A stretch of DNA of 60,000 nucleotides, from contig NC_045138.2 of the NCBI RefSeq assembly GCF_008831285.2, positions 27,129,934 through 27,189,933 on the forward strand, in the 5' to 3' direction. Below, one piece after another: positions 50,351 to 60,000 of this stretch. Position 1 is the stretch's first letter. Every line of letters starts with the position of its first letter. Both the position numbers and the translations under genes were made by a program. Under the pieces are notes generated by a model. That model made no database searches and had not been told where the DNA came from. It saw only the letters and a list, made by a program, of their open reading frames with translations. Source of the stretch: Nymphaea colorata. Its lineage: Eukaryota > Streptophyta > Magnoliopsida > Nymphaeales > Nymphaeaceae.

Positions 50351-50815
50351 ATGGCATCATCCATTCTGAGTGTTGCTGCTTCAAGATCTGCTCTGGGCTT
50401 GGCAGCTATTCAGAAGTCTCAGCTTGGTAGCTGGAGAAGCTTTCCCCCAAGACCAAGACCAAGTCTCATTGTAAGAGCAGTTCAGGATAATGGCGATCGA
50501 AGGCGGTTGGTTGATATCATCCGCTTTATCCCTGAACTGTCCAGAAACTATTTCAGAAGCCGCCCTCGGAGGGCACTTTTTGGGGGCATCTCATTGTTGG
50601 GCGGCTTTTATGTGGCACAGACAATTTCTCTGTCTTTTGGTGCTTTAGGAGTGAATGACGTAATTGCTGCAGTAATATGCGTTCTCCTTACTGAGTATGT
50701 TACTAAGTTCTATCATACTCGAACCAAAGTCACCTTTCCAGTGGCTCTTCTCAACAACTTCAAAATGGGCTTCACCTATGGCCTTTTTATTGATGCTTTC
50801 AAGCTGGCTAGTTAA
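50351..50815 (+). CDS. Ycf20-like (DUF565) plastid protein
   Basis: A single exon encodes 154 residues. The start at 50351 is the first in-frame ATG; the frame upstream has none, and CCTGCAG just before it may end a leader intron. Residues 1 to about 42 are rich in Ser, Ala and Arg with few acidic residues, like a chloroplast transit peptide ending near LIVRA. The mature part has SRNYFRSRPRRALFGG, then hydrophobic segments (FGGISLLGGFYVAQTISLSF; VNDVIAAVICVLLTEYV) and the conserved end NNFKMGFTYGLFIDAFKLAS, the family signature. Homologues are encoded in plastids of algae and cyanobacteria (ycf20). In Arabidopsis, nuclear family members have been linked to non-photochemical quenching. The molecular role is unknown. 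It is convergent with the MAX1-like gene, 876 bases away. Confidence 0.9.
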   Translation: MASSILSVAASRSALGLAAIQKSQLGSWRSFPPRPRPSLIVRAVQDNGDRRRLVDIIRFIPELSRNYFRSRPRRALFGGISLLGGFYVAQTISLSFGALGVNDVIAAVICVLLTEYVTKFYHTRTKVTFPVALLNNFKMGFTYGLFIDAFKLAS

Positions 50816-51690
50816 GTATTTGCCGTCTTGTTTATCTAGGCTAGCCTTTCCCACTTCCCAGCACTCTCGAAGTGGGTTTCTTTGACGGCATTTTCATTGT
50901 TGGTTTCCAGCTCTATACTTGAATATATGTAGACATGACTCCACTTAGTAAATGAATGGTCGATTCTCTCTCTCTCTCTCTCTCTCTCGTCGATCGTCAT
51001 TCGACACCATCATGTTCCATGTTAAGGTTTGTCCTGTATGAGTGGCTTGTCCGGTCATGTTCATATTTATTGTAGTCTATATTGCTCATATTCTGGTCAT
51101 CTCGCTGTCTACGTTTATGCCATTATGTGCCTGTCTTTAGTTGTTTCAACTTTTACCAAAAATCACTGCGTCAAGGAGTTGTTGCTATTCGTGTCATCAA
51201 GGCAAAAAGATTGTGCAGCTAGGCCACCGAGCTCCCAGTCACAGTCCTTTGCCTTTCCTCTTTATGCTTTTTCTTGTTTTACATTAATCTATAGTGCCTT
51301 TGAAAAACTTGCCAATAGGGTCAATTTCTTTCAGCAAAATATTTTAGACCGATTGAGCCTTTTGTTCACCACATTAGTTGCTGATGTTGAATTTTGTTAT
51401 CCACACATTATAATTGCGGGATCTGACATGTAGTTGATTGTTGGACAGAGAGACCAAGTATTCACTGTTTGCAAGTGCTAACTTCTCTTATTTCTTGTCA
51501 ATGATCCAGGCAGAATGCATTGAAACTTCTGCTTGACTATTTTGAAAAAGAGAGAGAGAGAGATCCATAAACATTTTTTTCTAGTTATTCATGCGCTAAT
51601 ACCAGTTTAGTTTATTATTTACATACTGAAGAGACTACGTCTCCCTGCTGTACATATCCCAGAGGAACTGACAACATTGCTTGCAGTTTC

Positions 51691-54587
51691 TCAAACTCGA
51701 GTGGGGAAGCGCTTTATGGCTCGAAGCTTAACTCCATACTTGAAGTTCATAATGATGCCAAAGTCGAATTCCAGAGGGTTTTCCATGTTAGGGGAGTGCC
51801 TGAAAACAAACCTCTGATAGAGATGTATCAATGCAAGCTTTATCTCTTGTGTAGTGAATCTGGAGCCAACACACATCCGTGGCCCAAGCCCAAAAGGAAT
51901 GAGTGCGTATGGATGCCGTTTCTTCTCCTCCTCACAGCCAGGATTAAATCTCTCAGGCTTGAATTTTTCTGGTTCTGGGAAGTTTTCTGGATCTTGAGCC
52001 GGCACATGTATTGCCATCCAAATCCATGTACCCTGCAATTTTAATAGAAAAGTTTAGCAAAGAAGCATACTTCACAATCAGGAATAGCTGTTTCCTTCAT
52101 CTCACCTAAACAACAGTTACAGAAGAGTGTCATCAGGAGCAATTATAACATGTTTCATTCTCCATGATATGAGATCTCTAGAGTAGTGCAATCCAAGCTT
52201 CACAATGAATATTTAACATTTTATAACAATTGGATTTTCTTGACTTTTTTTCGCTATTTTCAGAATTAATCATTACGGAAAAATGGATTTTCAGACATTG
52301 GTTCATACCTTAGGTAGTCTATATCCCCCAATCTCCACCTCTTCCAATGTTTCTCTAGCAATAAGTGGGGAGACAACATAAAACCTCATGGTCTCCTTTA
52401 CAACCTGCAAGGCAAAACTCACATGGTTGTATATTGAGAATTCTCGTAATCTTGCACATATACAGAAAATTACTCACCATAGACAGATAAAGGAAAGGAG
52501 AGGAAACAGAGCAAATTATCCTACACGTGACTCATCACCAGATGAATGAACATAATTTGAAAAACCAGCTTTCAATGATAAACTTTTGCTTCATCCTTAT
52601 TAACTAAGTATGACTATTGTGCATGAGTTGGGCAGACAATGAAGGAGAGTTTGGACTTCTCACCTGATCTAGGTAAGGAAACTTGTGAAGATCCTCTGCA
52701 GCTGCCTCCCGATGAGGAGGCCCGAACGAGTCGATCTCAGCCAACAACTTCTTTTCCACCTCTGGATGAGCTGCAACCAGATATGCTACAGCGGACAAGG
52801 TGAACGCAGTTGTGGTTGTCCCAGCTAGGAGGTGCTCATAAGTAAGACCACTGATGTAGTCTGGTGTGAACACTTTTGTATCATCTGCAAACTTCCTGTT
52901 GCTTAGGAGCACTGACAAGAAGTCCTTGCGCTCCAAATTCTGGCTCCTTAATCTCTTCTTCACAATGTTATTCAAATGCTGACTGAGGCAGCTGTAAGTT
53001 AACCTGTATTGCCAGTCTGCTGTCCCGGGAATCCTCTCGAGGATCCGTTTGGCTGGCCATTGCATAATTGGAAGGAAAAGGCCTAAGAAGGCTGAAAACG
53101 TTGCATTCAAGTTCATCTTGAGTGATGTGGTGGAGTAGATGTGCTTGTTTATGAAATCTGATATTTCTTTCTCAGCGTCAGGGGTGTTGCTTGTGAGACC
53201 AAAATCTACTCCAAATGCAGCTTTCCCAATAACATCATTGGCCAGCTTGAGCGAGAAATCAGAGAAATCTATGTCCTCATCTTCTCTGTTGGTGAAACTG
53301 AGTGCAGCATTTCGTATAATGTGGTTCATCTCTGGTGCTAAGCTTGCGATGTGCGAGGGTTGGTAGATGCTGGTTATCGCGCTTCTCATTGTAGACCATC
53401 TTGCATTCCTAGGCCAAAAATATTGAAACTGAAGCATTGTTCACTGGGAAATTAAAAAACTTGTGCATAACGTTCAGCCATAAACCACACTGCGTCCCTG
53501 CTTATAACTGATCTGAAGGAACCCAAGAACCCAGTTCTTGCATAAAATTCAAAACATGACTTTGGTATCAACTACAGTGGTAAATCCTAAAAGCAGATCA
53601 AATTCAAAATCTTGCTTTAACCTGTCGGAACTATGGTCTCAAGAAGTGACTGTAAATGCAACGTACGACGTAATTGTAATGATTTCGAAGTAAAAAGTAC
53701 TGATTTAAAAGTAATATATGTAAAGAACGAGTAAAACTGATAAATTAATATTGTGGTCCTGGGTGGTCGGACCACAATTGGCCAACTTTTTCCAGTGGGG
53801 TATCGATCTATCAAGTCGAGCGTCCTCAACTTTCTCAAAATGCATCTTCAATTTTAGAATCTGCGCACAGGAGAGAAATTTTCTCCGTTGGATTCATTTA
53901 CTCAGATCTTAAAAGAACGACCCGTTTTCTCAGGTATTCTCGAACATGCAATCTGACAAACGTAGTTGCTCGATCTTGAAAATACTTTATTGCCTCAAGA
54001 GATGGTGCATGTCAAAGGAATATGTACACGTTGAAGTCACACCTGGTAAGAAAGAGACTCTTGAGATGCAGATGAGATGTTGCAAGTGGGGAGGGGATGC
54101 TTCGATTGGGCATGGATTTGAATTTCTTGATGCCAACTTCTTTGCACAGTTCTGCACTGGCCACAATTATCAGCGGCTGCCTTCCCAATTGAAATCTGCA
54201 AAAAGTGGCAATATTATTTTAAGATCACTCCGGCTCTCTAGACTGAAGGATACTTCATCTATAAACGCTAACTTTCCTAATAGTATGCGACTGTGCCAGG
54301 TGAATTATGCGTGCGCTTCTTTCTTCTCCCCCTCCACGCAGACACATTGATGCATGTCTACAAACATATAGACATATCCCATGACCAAAAACCCGTTATC
54401 TTTTTTCTTATATATGAAAATTACAAGGATTTCGAAATCAACTTTCTGAACTTTATGACTTGCACACTTTTATTAGCAAGTCATTAGAACTTGATCCAGT
54501 AACTGATTTCATGTTTTAGGGTATGTATGGAGAGATTACACACACACACACACAGTGTGTGTGCGTATAATATGTATACATATAGAC

Positions 54588-54683
<96 letters not shown>

Positions 54684-56710
54684 TGTGTGTGTGTGTGTGG
54701 AGAGAGAGAGAGAGAGAGAGGCAGGCACACAAATAAGTTCTATTGAAAATCATTTTTTTGCATTTAAATTGAAAAAAAATTAGAAATTATGCTGTCTGTT
54801 TGTGCAAAGCTTGTCTTTGAGGAAGCATCAGAAAATGCAGCATGGCATTTCGGCCTGTCAGTGAAATCATGCTTCTTCCACTATAGCCCAGTTGATTTGC
54901 TGGAAAGAAATTGAAGCGGAACCAAAAAAGGTACAAAAACTTCAAGTAGTAGACATCTAGTGGCTGCTTTTTCGGCCTACCTCTTTGAATCAATGTCTCT
55001 AGGATCCCTACTTCAGTGATTGGTAAGTTGAACCTAGTCAAAGGATCAACAGTGGGACAGCATTTGCTTCACCAAGGGATGAATTATTCAGAAATTGGCC
55101 CAGGTGCTGCTTGAAATTTCAAACAACTTAGCTGCTTTCCACTTTTTCTAATTTACTAGGAGCTCTGCCAGCATGACTGCTGATAATTGGTTTCTCCTTT
55201 GAAATGAAAATAAAACATTATGGCATTTAAAAGTTGCAGCAAGTGGTCGGTCTCTTGTCCTTAGGCTCATGGACAGGGATATCTCATCTTCCCTAAGTTT
55301 GAGTATTCATGTAAGCAACCGCCTAACCCCTTCTGCAAACTAAAGTAGGAGGCACTTAGAGGGCAAGTTACAGGTGCTTTACAGGTCATGGTATGCATGC
55401 AGATACAATTTAATTTTGTTGCAGGAGAACAACCACAGGTACAACAGTTAAACCAGCATGCCTAAGTTTGTCATCCTGATCGGTATGAATTCTTCATGTA
55501 ATGAATTAATCTTTTGGTGAATCTCAGTTTATAGTTAGCAAAGAGTGAAGCATATGGACCTGCAAATGCATGAGCACAAAGAGCGTGTTGTTATGAACTT
55601 GTATGTGACCTGCATGCCATGACTTGTATTACTCAAATAATGAAACGCTTGTACCAAAAGATCTACCTTAGGATATTCTTTTTCTTTCTCCCAAGCACCT
55701 AGTTTCTTAGCCAATTGCAGCTAGCAAAAATTCTTAGGTAAAATCTAGCTTTTATATCCACTAATTCTAAAATCTTATGAGATGAATGCATAAGGGATGA
55801 GAATGAGTGCACCCATGTCAAATATATTTGCTGAATAACAGTATGAGTTCATTCAATAATATTTAATATGCAACAAGAAGGGATAGAAAGAAGGTATTTA
55901 TGTTATCATATTTCAACCGAAGGATGGACTGGCATAAAACATGAAGATCCATACCTGAAGAGCATGCATGCAGATGGCTTAGTATTAGCATGATTACTAT
56001 CAAAATGTTTTCGTTAACTTATTTGCATTTAAAAGCTCAAGTTGAAGACATAGCACCTCATAATGATGCCATGATGCAAGCGGCAATCAGGGAATCAAAC
56101 CAGGGAATTCTAGTGAAGCTGACCACAGTTAATCCCCATTCATTTTGATAAAATATACATAAATATTTGGAACCAATAAGAATTAAAGATGCTTTGTGCA
56201 CATATTTGATCCAAGCATGTGTGCATACTGCATAGTGATAATTGACTTTGACAGAGATTTGTTTATTAAAAGTTCTGCAATTTCACTGACGGTAACTCTC
56301 CTTTGAGCTAATGACATGACATCTGTGAAATTCTTACCTTGTCGAGAAATAAAGGATTTAAAACATGATTTCCTCTTCAAAACTCCAAAAAGCAAATGCT
56401 AAAAGATCAACGATGAAAGGGAAAAGCAATAAGAACTCCCATACCTATATATGGGTCCATACTGTTTCTTAAGGAGGCAGAACAGACCAAGGCCATGTTT
56501 AGAAAGTAAAGGCAGATGCCCAAGGATAGGTGTTGCAGGAGGACCAGGGACATGCCTTACTCTCCATGAAGGAGCATACAAGTAAACAAAGAGGGTGCAT
56601 ATGAACAAGGCCAGCCCAGTGAAGAGAAAGGAAAACTGAGCAAAGGCCATCAACAAACCTAACCATGCACCTACAACTGTCACCAAGACACAGTACCCCA
56701 TGGTTGCCAT
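51691..56710 (-). CDS. MAX1: Cytochrome P450 CYP711A (MAX1-like), strigolactone biosynthesis
   Basis: Five exons on the minus strand: 56710-56445, 54195-54043, 53408-52664, 52404-52309 and 52032-51691, about 533 residues, all GT-AG and in phase. Residues 1-45 are hydrophobic (ER anchor), then [21 protein letters not shown]. Exon 2 gives [22 protein letters not shown] and PNRSIPSP. Exon 3 starts NARWSTMR and has the I-helix AGTTTTAF (about 335-342). Exon 4 carries the ExxR motif ETMR (392-395), exon 5 FKPERF and the haem loop [11 protein letters not shown] with Cys about 474. [16 protein letters not shown] and ERIPGTADW are typical of MAX1. MAX1 oxidises carlactone to carlactonoic acid in the ER, and some homologues go further; substrate range cannot be read here. 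The upstream TTG frame extension is ignored; ATG 56701 is an alternative start. Intron 1 is about 2.2 kb. Confidence 0.95.
54540..54720. repeat. Compound microsatellite in MAX1 intron 1
   Basis: A (CA)n/(GT)n palindromic block at about 54540-54563 is followed by about 44 AT units (54592-54680), about 9 GT units and about 10 GA units. All of it lies within the first intron of the P450 gene. Confidence 0.95.
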
Positions 56711-56803
56711 TAGCGCACTCAACTAAGAGCAACTCCCAAGTTAGGAATCAAAAGAGAGTGGATCTGCAGAATCTGATGCAAGGAAACTCTTGAAGGCCAA
56801 TAC

Positions 56804-56812
56804 TTAAATAGG
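56804..56812 (-). promoter_or_regulatory. Possible TATA box of the MAX1-like gene
   Basis: On the minus strand TATTTAAGT lies about 95 bases before the ATG at 56710. A CT-rich run lies just upstream. This is a position-based guess. Confidence 0.35.
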
Positions 56813-56829
56813 GGAGGACACCCACTAGC

Positions 56830-58350
56830 ACTTTCTCTCTCTACTTGTCCTTCTCTCTAGAATGAAGTAAGGAACCTTTCTGGCTTAGATTCCCCTAAGG
56901 ATTAAGGATCAATTGTTTTATGCATATGGAAAGCATTTGTCTGCTGAAAATAGAGCCATAAAAGACTCCACTTACCGTACTGTTCAGCAGTCGATTCAAA
57001 GGAGATGCTGGTCGAAGATCCCTATGACCTGGGTAGCACTTGCAGACAAAGGTGCAAACATGGGGCCCTTCGAAAACTTTAGTCCAATTTTGAGCCGTCC
57101 ATGCCTTTGTTGGCTCAACAGTGCAACGCCCATTATGCTTTGAATACGTTTGCCTGCGTCAGAGAGAGAGACTAGAGAGAGAGAGAGAGAGAGAGAGCAT
57201 CTATGCTGGTCTGTATTCAACATTTACCAAAAATTTCTGTTACTTGGCTGAGGATATGGGCTTTGATTGGAGAGCCTCTTTTTGATATAAGTAGTGCATT
57301 AAGACAAGAACCCTAGATTTAAACATTGAAAAGTCTCTTCATCCATGTTAATGCAATATTTTGAAAGCCTTTGCTTGTATGCTTTCTCTTTGGGAGGCTC
57401 TCAAAATATGAGTACTAAAAAACATACGCACTATCATGCACTAACGTGAGTTGTCTTATCAACATTGTCAAATAATTCACAAATGTAAACATAACAAAGT
57501 ATTATTTTTTTTTTTTCAAAATGTCAGCTGCCTTTTTCGATTAATTCTCCTTTTTGAATTGGTAGTTGTCATAAGTATCCAATGACAAAATCAGATGATT
57601 AAATTCGATCCGTGCAAGTGCTCATATTTTTCTATTATCGCAGGAGACCTTTCTTCATATATCGTTTTCATTTAACAATAACAGTGTTTAAGTCTTTCAA
57701 GTTGAAGAATCTTAAAAAGTTTTAAGACTTAGAGCGCATAATTTACTAGGCGCCTAGATCATATTTTAGTTGTGAAAAAGAAAAAGGAAAAGAAAATTTT
57801 GTGGGTGTTTTTTATTTGATAGAAATTTGAAAGTCTACAAACCACACTCTATATCAACAATCTTTTGGTGACAAATAAGATATTGGTTTTATTTTAATCG
57901 CCTGTTATACTTTTACTCGATCCAATACCTTAATTCAAACCTTAACAATGAGGGGGCCTTCCATTTTTTCTTGATTAATGAGATTAATCCTAATTGAAAA
58001 GTGGAGCTGAGATTCAGCATCCGATCAAATATTGATTGTGACGGATCCATTTGCACAGTTTCTCGCAAACGAGGTTCAGGAAAACCAATCACCCTTGACA
58101 ATGACCTGAACCAGATCCTCAGGTCCGACAGGATACTGCTTCAAGAACCGATTCTAGGCGGGAGGGAAAAGAGTCCAAACCGGATCTACATAGATTCGAT
58201 GGGAATCAGAAAAGCAAGTAGGCCCATTTTTTAAAACCCTCCCGTCTTTTCGCTCCGTTGCGAATATGTGTGACAGAGGGGAAGGGACAGGAGCCTTGCG
58301 CCAAAAACAGGCCCTGGTGAAAAGAAAGAAAGGAGAAGGAATCGCCACAC
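56830..58350. other. Divergent intergenic region between MAX1-like and NIPA-like genes
   Basis: No gene is supported. A GA microsatellite lies near 57160-57197. The two genes are head to head, so this stretch must hold both promoters. AT-rich elsewhere. Confidence 0.45.
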
Positions 58351-58356
58351 ACCATA

Positions 58357-58423
58357 GTCATCATCTACATCGTCATCGTAGTCATCATCATCATTATCAT
58401 TGACATCGTTAATCATCATTATC
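58357..58423 (+). repeat. Degenerate (CAT)n repeat directly before the NIPA start codon
   Basis: Runs of CAT, CATCAT and CATCATCATCATTATCATT fill the 65 bases before the ATG at 58424, probably the 5' leader. No ATG in frame with the gene precedes 58424 within it. Confidence 0.7.
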
Positions 58424-59772
58424 ATGTGGCAAGCCATCTTCCTGACGATTGTGGCCACGGCCGGCAATAACGTCGGCAAGGTGCTGCAGAAGAAGGGCAC
58501 CCAATTTCTGCCTCCTTTTTCGCTGAAATTGAAGGTTTGTGATTAGGAAGTCTTTTTTTTTTTTTTCATTTTGTTTCGTTCTCATTCTTTCTCAAGTTGC
58601 TTTGTTTTTGTTTTTTTTGTTTTTTTTTTTTTTTACTGATCCGGGGGCAGGTTTTTTGTACCTTAGCATGATCACGTGTTTGAATCCCCTTTTTCCCTTC
58701 GGCGTTGATCAGCTGCTTTAGGTTTGAAATTGGCGATCTTCATGTTATTGACTGCTTATGAGAACATTTTTTCTCTTATTGTTGGATTCCGCCGAGGATG
58801 GTGTTCGCATAGTATCTATTTGTAAGGATCCGCTCATGTCGGTGATGGAAGTTTGCCACCGGATGGGATAGTGCAATGGCACACGGGAAAATCTTCTTTG
58901 GAGATTGGGAACGGCCATCATCTTGTTGGATCCACAGTATGTTCTGTTCGGTTGATGACCGAAGGGACTTGTCACCGTGCTCTTGAAAAACTAAAAGGTG
59001 TTCTACATGGCCAATTTGCAGGCAGATCTCTTTAGAAATTCGAATGTTATGTTTTATTTTCACTTGATGATCAAAGAAACTGCGTCTGGCCTATACTTCT
59101 TATTTCCTACTTCCTAGTTTTATTGTTGGATGATAAGTGCAATGTCAATTGTCAACAAATGGGTTCATAATTCACTCTTTATTGTTTTGGACTTAAATCA
59201 GACGCCAAAACAGCAATGCCGAGTTGCTGATGTAATACGACATGTTGTAAATATAGGTCTCCGGCTCTTACTGGAACCTTGGAAAACAATGAACAATGGC
59301 GAAGTGCATTGTTATCAGGCGCTATCGACCTTTAAAAATTTCTTAAAGTTTTAGATTTTTTTTTATCAATATATTGGCCTTTATCAGCCAATATGAGCCA
59401 ATTCAACCTCTTATTGGGTGATTTTCAAGGGGTTCATATTAGCCCCACATTGCATCTACAAGGTGCCGAAACCTATACATATCAATGTTCACAACACTAA
59501 ATCTGATCTGATTGGATTTAGTCATCTCCTGGAGATTATAATTGATCAATGGACAATGATCTTTAAACTTCTCTATGACTATTAATTTTACAGTGTTAGG
59601 TGTAGGACTTAAGTTGGAGCTATTGTAGCCGTTTTGATATGTTCTTTAATCTGAAATTAATTTAATTTTTCAGGTGATAAGCGCATACATGACGAACAAG
59701 ACATGGATTACTGGCTTTATGATTGATATTGCCGGGGCAGTATTGATGCTGAGTGCTTTATCTCAAGCTCCT
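58424..59772 (+). CDS. NIPA-like putative magnesium transporter, first two exons (partial)
   Basis: Exon 1 (58424-58534, 37 codons) reads MWQAIFLTIVATAGNNVGKV, LQKKGTQ, then LPPFSLKLK, and has a donor AAG|GTTTGT. Exon 2 (59674-59772, 33 codons, acceptor TTTTTCAG) reads VISAYMTNKTWITGFMID, IAGAVLMLSALSQAP and ends at CCT|GTGAGT. The protein continues beyond the window. The order of a first hydrophobic helix with GNN, the VLQKKG loop, and a second helix ending LSQAP matches plant NIPA proteins (DUF803), most like the NIPA8/NIPA9 group. These multi-pass membrane proteins are annotated as magnesium transporters by similarity to animal NIPA; transport by plant members is largely unproven. Intron 1 is about 1.1 kb. 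Confidence 0.85.
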
Positions 59773-60000
59773 GTGAGTTATTCGACCTTTACCAATTAAA
59801 TTGTCAACATGCTATTATTACTTTTCTACTCTTATTTGACATCTGTTCGTTGGGGTTAATTTTGTGTTTGTATTTTGTGCTGTTGATTTTTTACTAGCTT
59901 TTTCATATTTCTTTGTAGCTGCTTTGGTAAAATCTTGTGATTCTGTTAGTTGAGAATGATTTGCCTTTGAAATTTGAATATGGTTCTAGTTATGGGAACA

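Noticed and set aside
51029-51433. 134-codon plus-strand frame after the Ycf20-like gene
   Set aside because: No motifs and AT-rich; more likely 3' flank between two convergent genes.
53946-54350. 134-codon plus-strand frame
   Set aside because: It lies antisense over exon 2 of the MAX1-like gene; the minus-strand frame has the conserved P450 sequence and splice sites.

Overview
The window is nuclear DNA from a flowering plant. The evidence is intron-rich genes with GT-AG junctions, several plant-specific protein families (class A heat stress factors, an EPFL peptide, IQM and IQD calmodulin-binding proteins, a Ycf20-like plastid protein, a CYP711A/MAX1 P450, a NIPA-type membrane protein), long AT-rich intergenic stretches, large (AT)n microsatellites and small non-autonomous transposons. 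The species cannot be named from the sequence alone. All gene models below were built by eye from reading frame, splice consensus and remembered family motifs; none was checked by search or transcript.

Layout. 1-1.74 kb: 3' end of an unrecognised gene (+), joined by an apparent GC-AG intron. 2.8-11.5 kb: two heat stress transcription factors of the A2/A6/A7 type in tandem on the minus strand, each with the class-typical intron inside the DNA-binding domain and each preceded by a TATA box with heat shock elements just upstream. 11.6-20.5 kb: gene-poor. 20.6-21.25 kb: a three-exon EPFL-type secreted cysteine-rich peptide (+). 21.3-35 kb: gene-poor, rich in microsatellites, MITE-like elements and other dispersed repeats. 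35.8-39.0 kb: a nine-exon IQM calmodulin-binding protein (+). 40.8-41.3 kb: a very compact LTR element (TRIM) with two identical 190-bp LTRs, tRNA-Met-type primer site, purine tract and 5-bp target duplication. 43.2-45.9 kb: a five-exon IQD/IQ67 protein (+). 50.35-50.8 kb: a single-exon Ycf20-like plastid protein (+). 51.7-56.7 kb: a five-exon MAX1/CYP711A P450 (-), convergent with Ycf20. 58.4 kb to the edge: first two exons of a NIPA-like putative magnesium transporter (+), divergent from MAX1.

The genes do not form a pathway or operon. Shared themes are heat/stress signalling (HSF pair), calcium-calmodulin signalling (IQM and IQD, about 4 kb apart), development (EPFL, strigolactone synthesis by MAX1) and plastid function (Ycf20-like). 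I found no clear novel multi-gene system. The strongest unusual items are the miniature LTR retrotransposon, the tandem HSF pair with conserved promoter architecture but unequal protein decay, and an intact short inverted-repeat transposon with exact 10-bp flanking repeats.
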